DNA from: an uncultured Alistipes sp.
GTDB lineage: Bacteria; Bacteroidota; Bacteroidia; Bacteroidales; Rikenellaceae
Direction: 5' to 3'
NCBI GenBank assembly: GCA_910576555.1
Contig: CAJTIY010000001.1
Coordinates: forward strand, 744,001-808,000
DNA length: 64,000 bases
Part shown: one piece after another, positions 1-8,528 of the stretch
Numbering within the stretch: the first letter of the stretch is position 1
How the letters are laid out: each line of letters begins with the position of its first letter
Program-made: the position numbers and the translations under genes
The notes under the pieces: model-generated
The model's input: the letters and a program-made list of their open reading frames with translations, nothing else
Database searches by the model: none
What the model was told of the DNA's origin: nothing

Positions 1-98
1 TTGGCCGAATAGCGCCACATAACCTCTTTCGAACCCGCGGGACGCTCCTCCCACGGCATGTCCGGAAGCGCCGGACCCGCGATTTTGAGTTTGTTCAT
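1..98 (-). CDS. GH130 family glycoside phosphorylase, N-terminal fragment
   Basis: Only the first 32 codons lie in the window, read leftwards from the ATG at 96-98. The peptide contains PWEERPAGSKEVMWRYSA, which resembles the N-terminus of GH130 beta-mannoside phosphorylases/glycosidases (a WEERPAG stretch followed by WRYS and then the first propeller blade). GH130 enzymes phosphorolyse or hydrolyse beta-1,4-mannosidic bonds, for example Man-GlcNAc from N-glycan cores. The gene lies 17 bases after an MFS permease gene and is probably co-transcribed with it. The family call rests on this short stretch and the context. The catalytic region is off the window. Confidence 0.6.
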   Translation of the reverse strand, partial: MNKLKIAGPALPDMPWEERPAGSKEVMWRYSA

Positions 99-115
99 GG
101 TGTATGAAAATTATA

Positions 116-1435
116 TTATATGTTATCCGATCGTTTTTCGGTCGCCTGCTCCGCACCGTCGGCATGGGTGAAGGGCACGAACCACGTGATGAGGAAGGCC
201 GGAATCGTGAAGACCAGCACGAAGAGGAAGAAGTCGCCGTAGCCCAGCCAGTCGCTCAAGTAGCCCGACACGGCGCCCGTCAGCATCACCGAAAGGTTCA
301 TGATGCCCGACGCGAAGGCGTAATGGGCCATCTGGTGCTTGCCCGGGGCCACCTGCTGCATCATGAAGAGCGTGAGGCCCACGAAGCCGAATCCGTAACC
401 GAAGTATTCGAGCACGATGCCCCCGCCCACGATCCACATCTCGGCGGGCTGGAACCACGCCAAGAGGGCGTAGACCGCGAAGGGCACGTTGAAGATGCAG
501 CAGAGCGTGAACAGCGTCCGTTTCAGCCCCCGGTGTGCGATGTAGTAGCCCGCGAGCAGCGAGCCGAGCAGGAAGGCGCCCGCACCGAAGGTGCCGTAAT
601 AGAGGCCCATCTGCTGGTTCGTGAGGCCCAGTCCTCCCTCGGCGGTCGTCGCCTTGAGGAACAGCGGCACGATCTTCATCACGAAGCCCTCGCCCAGACG
701 GTAGAGGATGATGAAGGCGATATAGTACCAGATATGCCGCTTGGTGAAGAAGGCGGCGATCACCTCGCGGAGTCCCTGCAGCCCCTCGCGCAGGGTATGG
801 CGGCCCGCTGCGGCGCCGCTCGACGGCAGCGCGCGCGTATGGTAGAGCCCCAGCGCGAAGAGGACGACGCCGATGATCGCCAGCACGATGGTCCACGCCT
901 GCAGGTAGGCGTCGAACTTCGCGGCGCCCGCGGCGTCGAAGCGGTTGTAGAGCCATCCGGCGAACCACACCAGCGCCCCCGTGGCGACCAGTTTCGCGAG
1001 GTTGTAGAAGGCGCCCTGCCAACCGATGTATTTCGCCTGATCCGTCGCATCGAGCTCCGACATGTAGACGCCGTCGGCCGCGATGTCGTGCGTCGCACCG
1101 CTGAACGCCACGACGGCGAACACGGCGATCGTCACGGCGAAGAAGGCCGGCATGTGGAGCGCCAGCGCCGCGAGACCGAACATCGTGCCGCTCACGAGCT
1201 GCGTCGCGACCACGAAGAACTTCTTCGTGCGGAAGAGCTCCAGAAAGGGGCTCCACAGGAACTTGATCGTCCACGGCCACATGATGAGCGAGGTCCAGAA
1301 AGCGATCTGCGTATCGGGAATCCCGAGATCCTTGAACAGCACGGACGAAACCATATTCAGCACCACGAACGGAAGCCCCATCGCGAAATAGAGGCTCGGA
1401 ACCCACTTCAGGGGATTGTTCGGAAGAGATTTCAT
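116..1435 (-). CDS. MFS permease, AmpG/sugar-transporter-like
   Basis: The 439-residue protein is almost entirely hydrophobic, with about 12 predicted membrane segments. It begins WVPSLYFAMGLPFVVLNMVS and has a charged loop after the second segment. The motif ATHDIAADGVYMSEL resembles the AmpG/PAT-type MFS signature (D-x-x-A-D). It should act in the inner membrane to import a sugar or glycoconjugate in symport. It is followed by the GH130 gene and preceded by its own promoter, downstream of the SusC/SusD operon, so the likely cargo is a mannose-containing oligosaccharide released by that system. Substrate is inferred from context only. Confidence 0.75.
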   Translation of the reverse strand: MKSLPNNPLKWVPSLYFAMGLPFVVLNMVSSVLFKDLGIPDTQIAFWTSLIMWPWTIKFLWSPFLELFRTKKFFVVATQLVSGTMFGLAALALHMPAFFAVTIAVFAVVAFSGATHDIAADGVYMSELDATDQAKYIGWQGAFYNLAKLVATGALVWFAGWLYNRFDAAGAAKFDAYLQAWTIVLAIIGVVLFALGLYHTRALPSSGAAAGRHTLREGLQGLREVIAAFFTKRHIWYYIAFIILYRLGEGFVMKIVPLFLKATTAEGGLGLTNQQMGLYYGTFGAGAFLLGSLLAGYYIAHRGLKRTLFTLCCIFNVPFAVYALLAWFQPAEMWIVGGGIVLEYFGYGFGFVGLTLFMMQQVAPGKHQMAHYAFASGIMNLSVMLTGAVSGYLSDWLGYGDFFLFVLVFTIPAFLITWFVPFTHADGAEQATEKRSDNI

Positions 1436-1456
1436 CGGTCAGTCGAGTTAATGGAA

Positions 1457-1486
1457 CAAAGATAAGGGTTTCGCATTACTAATACA
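1457..1486 (-). promoter_or_regulatory. Bacteroidetes-type promoter for MFS-GH130 unit
   Basis: On the minus strand TATCTTTG (1457-1464) matches the TAnnTTTG -7 element. A TTG (1484-1486) lies 19 bases upstream as a -33 element. It sits about 20 bases before the permease start and after the terminator of the preceding operon, so the permease and GH130 genes form a separate transcription unit. Confidence 0.6.
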
Positions 1487-1559
1487 ATTTATTTCCCCTT
1501 TTTGCTCCCCGAAAACTCCTTTTTCGCCGCGCCGAAGGCCTCACAGGGCGGAAGGCCCG

Positions 1560-1593
1560 AAAAAAGCGGCTCCGGCACATGGTGCCGGAGCCG
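1560..1593 (-). terminator. Intrinsic terminator of the SusC/SusD operon
   Basis: A perfect 12-bp stem (CGGCTCCGGCAC at 1567-1578 with GTGCCGGAGCCG at 1582-1593) and a 3-base loop is followed on the minus strand by six T residues. It lies 24 bases after the stop codon of the BACON/LRR lipoprotein gene. Confidence 0.85.
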
Positions 1594-1616
1594 TCGGAAG
1601 CGATGGGCCGCCGCCT

Positions 1617-3173
1617 CTATCGGTATTCGATGCGGGCGTTGCCGATCGAACAGGTCGCGAGCCGGTTGCGCTGCGCCTCGGTCATGTAGACGGTCTGCAG
1701 CGCGGCGTTTTCCGAGACGTCGAGCGACGTCAGCTGCTGGTTGGCCGTGATGTCGAGCGTCGCGAAACCGCCCTTGCGGCACTCGAGCGTCTCCAGCGCC
1801 GGGCAGCCCGACACATCGAAACTCTTCAACTCGGACGTGCCCTGCACCTTGAAGGTGCGGAGCTGCGTGCCCGAAACGCGGAACGCGTCGACGCCCTTGC
1901 GGGAAGCATCGGTCAGTTCGGGCTTGAGCGAGGAGAAGCCGCCGGGCACCTTCGTCACCGGCGCATCGCCCAGCACGAGCTCCTTCAGGCCGCTGCGCGT
2001 AAAGCTCAACGTGGTCAGCGCAGTGTTGGCGCTGAAGTCGGCCCGCTCGATATAGTTCGACGAGATGTTGACCTCGGTCAGCTTCGCGAACCGCTCGATG
2101 CCGGCGATGCTCCGGATGTCGGAGTAGGAGAGCGAATTCATCGTCGTGGCCGCAGCGCCCTTGCCTAGCAGCTCGACCGCGCCGTCGTCGTGACGGAACA
2201 CATAGGATTCGACGAGAAGGCATTCGAGGAACTTTTCGTCCTCGATCTCCAGAAAGACCGCATCGCCGTAACGCTGCAGGATCAGCCCCTTGACCGTGAT
2301 TCCCGAGTCGTCGGTGGCCTGCACCGTCACGCGAGCGATGCGCGTGCCGTCGTAGGCCGACGTCGCGTCGGCGACGAACCGCACCTCGCGCGCCACGAGC
2401 TCCGCCTCCTCGGCGGGCGGCGGCGTGATCGATCCGTCGAGCCGCACCCAGCTCGGCCACATGTAGTCGACCGAAACCGAATAGGGCACATTGGCGCGGA
2501 TGGTCATGAGCGTCTCCCCGCCGGCGGTCGGCGCGAAGGCGTTCTCGACCAGAATGCCCTTGTTCTGCTGCTGGCGGATCGTCAGCCGGGCCAATGCACC
2601 CCGCTCCACGTCTCCGCCCAGCTCCAGCTCGGCGCTCCGCAGCTTATAGGTATCGTTCTCGCGCACGACGAACTCCAGTACGCTGCGTTCGAGCGCCCGC
2701 GTGCCGACGAACTCCAGCCAGTCGCGCGCCTCCTCGGGCACCGCGATGTCGAACTCCGCATTGGACTGCATGTCGATCAGCAGGCGTCCGCCCTCGGCCG
2801 ACACCTCCCACTCCTCTTTCGGCAGCACGACCATGTCGACCTGCGTCTGCGTCACCGTGTAACGCACGGCCTTCTCGGCGCACATGAAGGTGTAGGTCAC
2901 CGACCGCGGCGACGCGGGATCGTCGTTCGGATCGGCCGTGAAGACCACCCGATCGCCGTCGACGCCCGCCACGACCGAAGGCCGGCACCACGTCTTGCGT
3001 CCCGTCAGGCGCCACGGCCCGCTGCTGGAGACGGCCACCTCGGCACGTCCGCCATCGGGTCCCACGACCAGCTCGGGTGCGCTGATCGCCAGCCTCGTCG
3101 ATTCGATTTCGGCCCGATCGTCGCCGCATGCGACCAGCAGGAGGGCCGCACATCCCCATATCCAATGTCTCAT
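1617..3173 (-). CDS. BACON-domain and leucine-rich-repeat lipoprotein
   Basis: The 518-residue protein starts with a lipoprotein signal (LLLVACGDD, Cys16). It continues with two or three BACON-like immunoglobulin-fold domains, recognisable by 'SSGPWRLTG.KTWCRPS..G' and 'YTVTQTQ'-type strands over residues 30-290. The C-terminal 200 residues form short leucine-rich repeats (LTEVNISSNYIERADFSANT, LTSLDVSENAALQTV). BACON domains are known in surface glycan-binding and carbohydrate-active lipoproteins of Bacteroidetes. As the last gene of the operon, overlapping the GH18 gene by 4 bases (ATGA), it is probably a surface accessory glycan-binding protein. No catalytic motif was seen. Confidence 0.75.
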   Translation of the reverse strand: MRHWIWGCAALLLVACGDDRAEIESTRLAISAPELVVGPDGGRAEVAVSSSGPWRLTGRKTWCRPSVVAGVDGDRVVFTADPNDDPASPRSVTYTFMCAEKAVRYTVTQTQVDMVVLPKEEWEVSAEGGRLLIDMQSNAEFDIAVPEEARDWLEFVGTRALERSVLEFVVRENDTYKLRSAELELGGDVERGALARLTIRQQQNKGILVENAFAPTAGGETLMTIRANVPYSVSVDYMWPSWVRLDGSITPPPAEEAELVAREVRFVADATSAYDGTRIARVTVQATDDSGITVKGLILQRYGDAVFLEIEDEKFLECLLVESYVFRHDDGAVELLGKGAAATTMNSLSYSDIRSIAGIERFAKLTEVNISSNYIERADFSANTALTTLSFTRSGLKELVLGDAPVTKVPGGFSSLKPELTDASRKGVDAFRVSGTQLRTFKVQGTSELKSFDVSGCPALETLECRKGGFATLDITANQQLTSLDVSENAALQTVYMTEAQRNRLATCSIGNARIEYR

Positions 3174-4681
3174 ATCGCTCGTTCGGTTGTGCCGGCCGCG
3201 GAATTAGCGGCCGTGCGGTTGTTTGCATGCGTTTCCTCGGGCTCCGTCGCGAACTTGCGCCACAGACGTCCCGACCAAGTCACCCCGTCGTCGTAGAGGA
3301 TCCGGCCGATCTTGTCGAATGCCTCCTCGTAATCGGTGGCATCGAGGCAGTAGAGCAGGCACACCCCGAACGGATCAGCGAGCGGAGCGCCCGAGAACTG
3401 CTCGTAACGGAGTCGACGCATCTCGCTTTCGTGAAAGACGCAGCCTCCGCGGATGTTGAGCGCATAAGGTCCGTACTGCGACCGTTTCATGCCGGTGATC
3501 TTATGCAGGGTGCCGTCCGACCACGTACCGTAAAAAGGCTGGTAGGCGTAATCGATCAGCTCGCCGATCGGAATGCCGTCGACCTTGCCCGAAGGCGCAT
3601 GGCCGATGTCGTAAACCGTGATGAGCTTGTCGGGCATCAGCCGGCGGCACTCGTAGACGAGGCGCGCGGAACGGGCCGACGAAGGTTCGGGCCAGATGAT
3701 CCCGTCGGGCTTGTAGTCCGACCACTCGTCGTCGAAATCGACGCCGTCGAGGCCGTAGGTATCGACGAACGCCTTCAGCTCGGCGGCGAAGTCGACCGCC
3801 ATCGCGTCGGTCAGTCCGCCGATGCCCGCCGCATCGTGGTTGCCCAGCACCGAGAGACTCACCCGGATGCCGCGCTCCTGCAGGGGCGCGATGAACTGCT
3901 CGCGGTGATCGAGGATATGCTGCACGTTGTCGTTGCAGTGGAGGTAGGGCCGCCCGTTCTCGGCGTCGTAGTTGATGTTCGCGGCGAAGATGTTCACGAT
4001 ATCGATGAAGGGCTTGCCCGACCCCTTCATCGTATATTCGCCCGTATTGAGCGGGTTGTCGCTGTTGACCTCGATGTAGCAGATCGTCACGAAACCCGTT
4101 CCCTTGTCGGCGTCGGGCCGGTTCTGTTTGGTTCTCAACGACAAGAGGCAGCCGGCATCGTCGGGCCGGATCCGGATGCCGGGCGTCACCGCCTCGGCCC
4201 GGACGGGCAGCATGTAGGATTCGATCGGGGTGCCGTCGGCCGGCTGGCGTACGGTGACCGCCACCGGATCGGAGCGGACATCGCCCGGAGCGATGAGGAT
4301 CGCCCCCTGCTCTTCGAGCGTCACCAGCTCCTCGGGACAGCAGAGGTACCGGGTGCCGTGGGCGGCATTGTACTCCTCCAGCAGCGAGGGATCGATCTTC
4401 AGCACGATGTCGACACCCTCGGAGGCACCCTGCGAGAGGGTGAAGACCAGCTCCGTACTCCCGGTGCCCTCCGTGAGATCGATCGTGCCCGCACCGCGTA
4501 CGGAGGCCGGGCAGCGGAGCATGCCGTAGATCGTACGCACCGCGTCGAGATTCCGCTCGGGCCCATCCACCGCGATCCGATCGGCGCAAGCGCCGAGAAG
4601 GAGTGCGGCCGCACCGAAGAGCGCGAGCGAGGTTTTATTCAGGTAGTTCATGTTCAGCGTTTTTTTCGGGTTCATCATCAC
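3170..4681 (-). CDS. GH18 endo-beta-N-acetylglucosaminidase-like lipoprotein
   Basis: The 503-residue lipoprotein has Cys32 after LLLGA. An N-terminal DUF1735-like beta domain (about 45-180) precedes a GH18 TIM barrel (about 190-450). The barrel keeps the catalytic signature DGVDFDDE at 312-319 (D312, D315, D317, E319), so it should be active. Domain order matches Bacteroides endo-enzymes of the EndoBT-3987 type, which cleave the chitobiose core of high-mannose N-glycans at the cell surface. It overlaps its neighbours by 4 bases on both sides, implying translational coupling in the SusC/SusD operon. The exact glycan is inferred. Confidence 0.82.
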   Translation of the reverse strand: MMMNPKKTLNMNYLNKTSLALFGAAALLLGACADRIAVDGPERNLDAVRTIYGMLRCPASVRGAGTIDLTEGTGSTELVFTLSQGASEGVDIVLKIDPSLLEEYNAAHGTRYLCCPEELVTLEEQGAILIAPGDVRSDPVAVTVRQPADGTPIESYMLPVRAEAVTPGIRIRPDDAGCLLSLRTKQNRPDADKGTGFVTICYIEVNSDNPLNTGEYTMKGSGKPFIDIVNIFAANINYDAENGRPYLHCNDNVQHILDHREQFIAPLQERGIRVSLSVLGNHDAAGIGGLTDAMAVDFAAELKAFVDTYGLDGVDFDDEWSDYKPDGIIWPEPSSARSARLVYECRRLMPDKLITVYDIGHAPSGKVDGIPIGELIDYAYQPFYGTWSDGTLHKITGMKRSQYGPYALNIRGGCVFHESEMRRLRYEQFSGAPLADPFGVCLLYCLDATDYEEAFDKIGRILYDDGVTWSGRLWRKFATEPEETHANNRTAANSAAGTTERAI

Positions 4682-5883
4682 TTCTCCTCCTTTTCGGGCA
4701 GGGCGACCTGCGTCCAGCGCATCGGCGCGCCGGCGGGGTCGAACACCTCCAGATCATTGCCCGCCACATAATCCTTGACGCGCGAGCCGTTGCCCTCGTC
4801 GAACTTCCAGTAGGCCGCCAGCCCCTCCGAGGCAGGATCGACGCGGTAGATGCCCGCGGCGATCTGCTCCTGCGTGCGGACGACGTTCCAGATCCGGCAC
4901 TCGGCGATTTCGCCCGCCAGATAGCGGTCGGGCGCATAGGAGCGGCCGATCCAGAAGCCGCGGGAGGTTTCGCTCTCCTGCGCGACGGTCAGCGACTTGC
5001 CGAGGTTGACCATTCGCATGGGCCCGTCCGGGAAACCGCCCTCGGACTGCAGCTGCCCGTCGACGTAGATCCGCAGGTCGTTCTTGCCGGCATCGTACGT
5101 CACGGCGACATGGACCCAGACGTTCGTCGGAAGAACCTTCGCGGCATCCTTCGGCGGAAAATTCCGCTTGCTCGAGGCGACCTGAATCTGCCCCGGGTGG
5201 TTCGAGTCGCCGAAGCGGATCAGGAAGTGCCTCTCGATCCCCATCAGCGTACTGATGGGGCGGTCGAAGCTCCGCACGCGGATCAGCGCCTCCATCGTCA
5301 GCTGCGTCAGCGAGTTGAGGCGCGAGGCATCGTTCCATGTCGGCACCCAGAGGAAGCTGCCGTCGATGTCGCCCACGACGTCGATGAGCGACGCGCCCCG
5401 GAAGACGTAGTAGATCGTCCGCGACCGGGCCACCGTCGCGATATCGGCCCGCGCGATAGTGACGGGCAGCACGTAGAGCACGTCGCGATCGAGCAGCTCC
5501 AGCTCGCGGAAACGGAGTTCGACACCCTCCGAACGGATGCCGCCGGCGCGGATCACGTCGTCGTGCGCCGCGAATTCGTAGTACTTCGCATGGAGGAGGA
5601 TCGCATCGGCATAGTAGGCCTCGTTGTAGGTCGCGACCTTCCCGGGAGCCGCTTCGTAGCGCAGGTGCACGTCGGCGGAGCGGGGTTTGGCCATCGCGGC
5701 CGTCAGCAGCTGCGTCCGCTCGCTCGTCTCCTCCTTGAGCAGCGTCGTTTCGGTCATCGACTCCGAATCGATGAAGAGCCTGTTGTCGAACGCCGCAGCT
5801 CCGGGATCGTCGTCGTTGCAGGCGGCCAGCGCAAGCGCGCAGAGCGCCGCCAGCCGGCATATGTGTAGCTTCATGGGATTCAT
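4678..5883 (-). CDS. DUF1735 and LamG (concanavalin-like) surface lipoprotein
   Basis: The 401-residue protein has a lipoprotein signal (ALAACNDDDPG). An N-terminal DUF1735-type domain contains the pattern LRYEAAPGKVATYNEAYY. A C-terminal LamG/concanavalin-like lectin fold spans about 190-370, with WVHVAVTYDAGKNDLRIYVD and a conserved GEIAECRIWNVVRT strand. Proteins of this layout sit beside GH18 endo-glycosidases in N-glycan loci of Bacteroides and bind glycan at the surface. It overlaps both neighbours by 4 bases. No hydrolase motif was seen, so a binding role is most likely. Confidence 0.78.
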   Translation of the reverse strand: MNPMKLHICRLAALCALALAACNDDDPGAAAFDNRLFIDSESMTETTLLKEETSERTQLLTAAMAKPRSADVHLRYEAAPGKVATYNEAYYADAILLHAKYYEFAAHDDVIRAGGIRSEGVELRFRELELLDRDVLYVLPVTIARADIATVARSRTIYYVFRGASLIDVVGDIDGSFLWVPTWNDASRLNSLTQLTMEALIRVRSFDRPISTLMGIERHFLIRFGDSNHPGQIQVASSKRNFPPKDAAKVLPTNVWVHVAVTYDAGKNDLRIYVDGQLQSEGGFPDGPMRMVNLGKSLTVAQESETSRGFWIGRSYAPDRYLAGEIAECRIWNVVRTQEQIAAGIYRVDPASEGLAAYWKFDEGNGSRVKDYVAGNDLEVFDPAGAPMRWTQVALPEKEEK

Positions 5884-6944
5884 TCGTATTTGGGTGTTGG
5901 ATTCATGATCGACACGGCTTCGCGCACATGGGCGTACGAAAGCGACGCATCGTGGTAGTCGGCCGCAACCGCCCCGACGACCAGTCCGGCCTTGACGAAG
6001 GCCGCATCGTCGGTCGCGACCCAGTAGGCCGCCTCGCGCAGCGCCGGGAGGGGCGTACCGTCGGCCGAGGAGAAGTAGCCGGTCTTCGTGTCGGAGGGAT
6101 CGAGCGAGGCGGTGCTCACCGCCACCAGCACGCGGTCCGCCGGCACGTGCGCGCGGAGCGACGTGAGCGTCCGCAGCGTCAGCTGCATGACATCGGTCGC
6201 GTCGCGCGTGGCCATGATGAGGTAGTCGGCCTCACGAAGCAGATCGCGCGCGAGGAGGTACTCGGGCCGCCCTTCGAAGAAGAAGAGTTTCTCGGGATGC
6301 GCCGCGCGCCACGCCGCCGCCTTATCCAGCAGCGCCTGCTGCCGCGACGCGAACTCCGCACGCTCGGCATCGGTCATCGTGAGGGTCGAACGACCGTGGT
6401 AGCGGAGCGTCACGCCATCGTAGCCGTGGGCGTCGCAAAGGGCGAACAGCGCATCGATCCGCCGCTCGGCGAAGCGGGCGAACTCCTCGTCGGGGGCGAG
6501 CGCCTGATAGTCGGCCTCGACGGCCTCGTAATCGACGGCATAGACCGTACGTATGCCCTTGTCGCGGCGCATCGCCGCCACTTCGCGGGCCATCCAGCCG
6601 GGCATGGTTTCGGGATGGGAGAGGCAGACGACATCGACGCTGTCGGGCAGCGAGGCGGGATGGTGCGCCCGGCTCGCCGGCTCTTCCCGATCGTTGGCGA
6701 ACTCCACATAGACGATCTTGTGGGCGCTCTGACGGTAGGCGCGCAGCGCAGCGAGGTACTCCGCATAGAGCTGCGGGTCGTCCCGCCCCGCATCGGGCGT
6801 CGCGACGCCCACCCCTTCGGGTTCGGTCCACGCACTGCAGGCGCCCAGCACCGCGATGCAGGCCGCAAGTAACAGCCGACGGCCGAAGCCTCCGCAGCCG
6901 ACGGCGCGAAGACGATTTCGGTTCAAGGTTTTCATCGTATTCAT
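5880..6944 (-). CDS. GH18-like lipoprotein lacking catalytic acids (glycan-binding)
   Basis: The start at 6944 gives an ATGA overlap with the SusD stop and 354 residues. A lipoprotein signal (LLLAACIAVLGAC) is followed by a GH18-type barrel. The strand that normally carries DxxDxDxE reads HGYDGVTLRYHGRS here, so the acids after the first Asp are missing. It is therefore probably not a hydrolase but a surface glycan-binding protein derived from GH18, as known for pseudo-enzymes in N-glycan loci. A true GH18 lies two genes downstream. Loss of activity is inferred from the motif only. Confidence 0.72.
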   Translation of the reverse strand: MNTMKTLNRNRLRAVGCGGFGRRLLLAACIAVLGACSAWTEPEGVGVATPDAGRDDPQLYAEYLAALRAYRQSAHKIVYVEFANDREEPASRAHHPASLPDSVDVVCLSHPETMPGWMAREVAAMRRDKGIRTVYAVDYEAVEADYQALAPDEEFARFAERRIDALFALCDAHGYDGVTLRYHGRSTLTMTDAERAEFASRQQALLDKAAAWRAAHPEKLFFFEGRPEYLLARDLLREADYLIMATRDATDVMQLTLRTLTSLRAHVPADRVLVAVSTASLDPSDTKTGYFSSADGTPLPALREAAYWVATDDAAFVKAGLVVGAVAADYHDASLSYAHVREAVSIMNPTPKYE

Positions 6945-8518
6945 CGGTTTTTCGTATTCGGATTGCAGTCCCACCACACGCGCGTCGCCATGTCGTCGGG
7001 TCCCCCGAGCAACGTGGCGACCGCCTCGCGGTAATGGACCGGATTCTTGGCGTACTCGTCCTGCGGGTACGCCATGCGCCGGGCGAAGGCATTGGGCGCG
7101 ATCACCCCGCCGCTCTGGTTGTGCGGCGACGGCCACAGGCGCGGATAGCCCGTGCGGCGGAACTCGGACCACGCCTCGACCCCAGCCGTGCGCCAGCAGG
7201 CGATCCACTTCTGGGTGACGATGCGCTCGAGGTTGCGCTCGAAGTCGTCGGCGGCATCGTAGCGCACGGCGACGGTGCTCATCGCCGAGGCGCTGTAGCC
7301 CAGCTTCGGATCGACGTAATCGCCCGGCTTGGACGTTCCGGCGGCATAGGCCTCGGGATTCGCCACGCCCCACTCTTCGAACGAGAGGGCGATGCCCCGC
7401 TCGTAGAGCGTCTGCGCATCGGCGCCCATGCTCCAGCCGCGCAACGCCCCCTCGGCACGCAGGAAGGCCACCTCGGCGGCATTCATCCACCGCATGGGGG
7501 TCGTCTTGTCGACCGACATGTTCGAGTAGCCGGCACCCTGCGACGCATCGGAGCCCTTGATGCCCCGGCGCAGACCGTAGTAGCCGTTGACGATGCCGGC
7601 GCCGTCGGCCGCCGTGAAGGTCGAAAGGGCGAAGTAGCGTTCGCGGCGCGGATCGTCGTATCCGTTCATGCAGGAGACGATGTCGGCCGCAGCGCGGTAG
7701 TCGCCCCACTGCTGCGTGAGCAAGAAATAGAGGTTCTGCACGGGATGGACCGCCGTGGCGTTGTGGGCGTTGTCGGTCATCACGCCGACCTCGTGCAGCA
7801 CGGCCTCCTCGGCACGTCGGCGCGCACCCTCCGGGTCGGCGTAGACCGTACGCACGGCCAGTCGCAGCTTGAGCGAATTGGCATAGCGGATCCAGCCCGT
7901 GAGATCGCCCCCGAAGATCCGGTCGGCCTTCGGGTTGAGGGCCTCGGCGCGATGGGCGGTGAGGGTGGCCACGGCCTTGTCGAGCGCGGCGAACATCTGT
8001 TCGTAGATCGACTTCTGCGCATCGTAGGGAGCCGTCAGCTCGCCGTTGTGGCCCACCTGCGAGTAGGGAATCGGACCGTAGATATCGGTCACGCGGTGCA
8101 GCGCCGCGACCTTGACGATCTCGGCCACGGCCAGCGGCACCGGATCGTCCGTGGCGCCGCGCAGCTGCGTGTGGGCGATGAATATGCCCGAGACGATGTT
8201 CTTGAAGGCCACCTCGGTCCAGTCGTAGGTGGGATTGTAGGTGGAGATCTTCTCGGTCCACCCCTTGTGTTCGGCGAGGTAACCGCCCAGCGTGGCGCCC
8301 AGCAGGACGTCGACGAACTGGAAATCGTGCTCGGCGAAGGGTACCACCCACCCCTGCATGGAGGTCAGGGCACCCTGAATCTTGTAGTCGTCGGCCGTCA
8401 TATCCTCTTCGGTAGCATCGTAGGGCGGCGTGTTGATGTGCTCGTAATTGCCCGTGCAGGCCGAAAGGCATGCCACCGAGAGCAGGAGCCATCGCATCGT
8501 ATGGAATCGTTTTTTCAT
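6941..8518 (-). CDS. susD: SusD/RagB-family nutrient-binding outer-membrane lipoprotein
   Basis: The 525-residue protein begins with a lipoprotein signal (LLLSVACLSAC, then TGNYEHINTPPY). It has the helical TPR-like fold typical of SusD-like_2 proteins, with 'DIYGPIPYSQVG' and 'WIRYANSLKLRLAVR' as family hallmarks. SusD proteins form the lid of the SusC channel and bind the incoming glycan at the surface. The gene follows susC after 10 bases and overlaps the next gene by 4. The family is clear. The ligand is inferred from neighbours to be an N-glycan-type oligosaccharide. Confidence 0.92.
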   Translation of the reverse strand: MKKRFHTMRWLLLSVACLSACTGNYEHINTPPYDATEEDMTADDYKIQGALTSMQGWVVPFAEHDFQFVDVLLGATLGGYLAEHKGWTEKISTYNPTYDWTEVAFKNIVSGIFIAHTQLRGATDDPVPLAVAEIVKVAALHRVTDIYGPIPYSQVGHNGELTAPYDAQKSIYEQMFAALDKAVATLTAHRAEALNPKADRIFGGDLTGWIRYANSLKLRLAVRTVYADPEGARRRAEEAVLHEVGVMTDNAHNATAVHPVQNLYFLLTQQWGDYRAAADIVSCMNGYDDPRRERYFALSTFTAADGAGIVNGYYGLRRGIKGSDASQGAGYSNMSVDKTTPMRWMNAAEVAFLRAEGALRGWSMGADAQTLYERGIALSFEEWGVANPEAYAAGTSKPGDYVDPKLGYSASAMSTVAVRYDAADDFERNLERIVTQKWIACWRTAGVEAWSEFRRTGYPRLWPSPHNQSGGVIAPNAFARRMAYPQDEYAKNPVHYREAVATLLGGPDDMATRVWWDCNPNTKNR

Positions 8519-8528
8519 GACGTAAGCG

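Noticed and set aside
104..1465. 453-codon plus-strand open frame over the MFS gene
   Set aside because: Low-complexity Arg/His/Glu composition and exact antisense to a clear membrane transporter.
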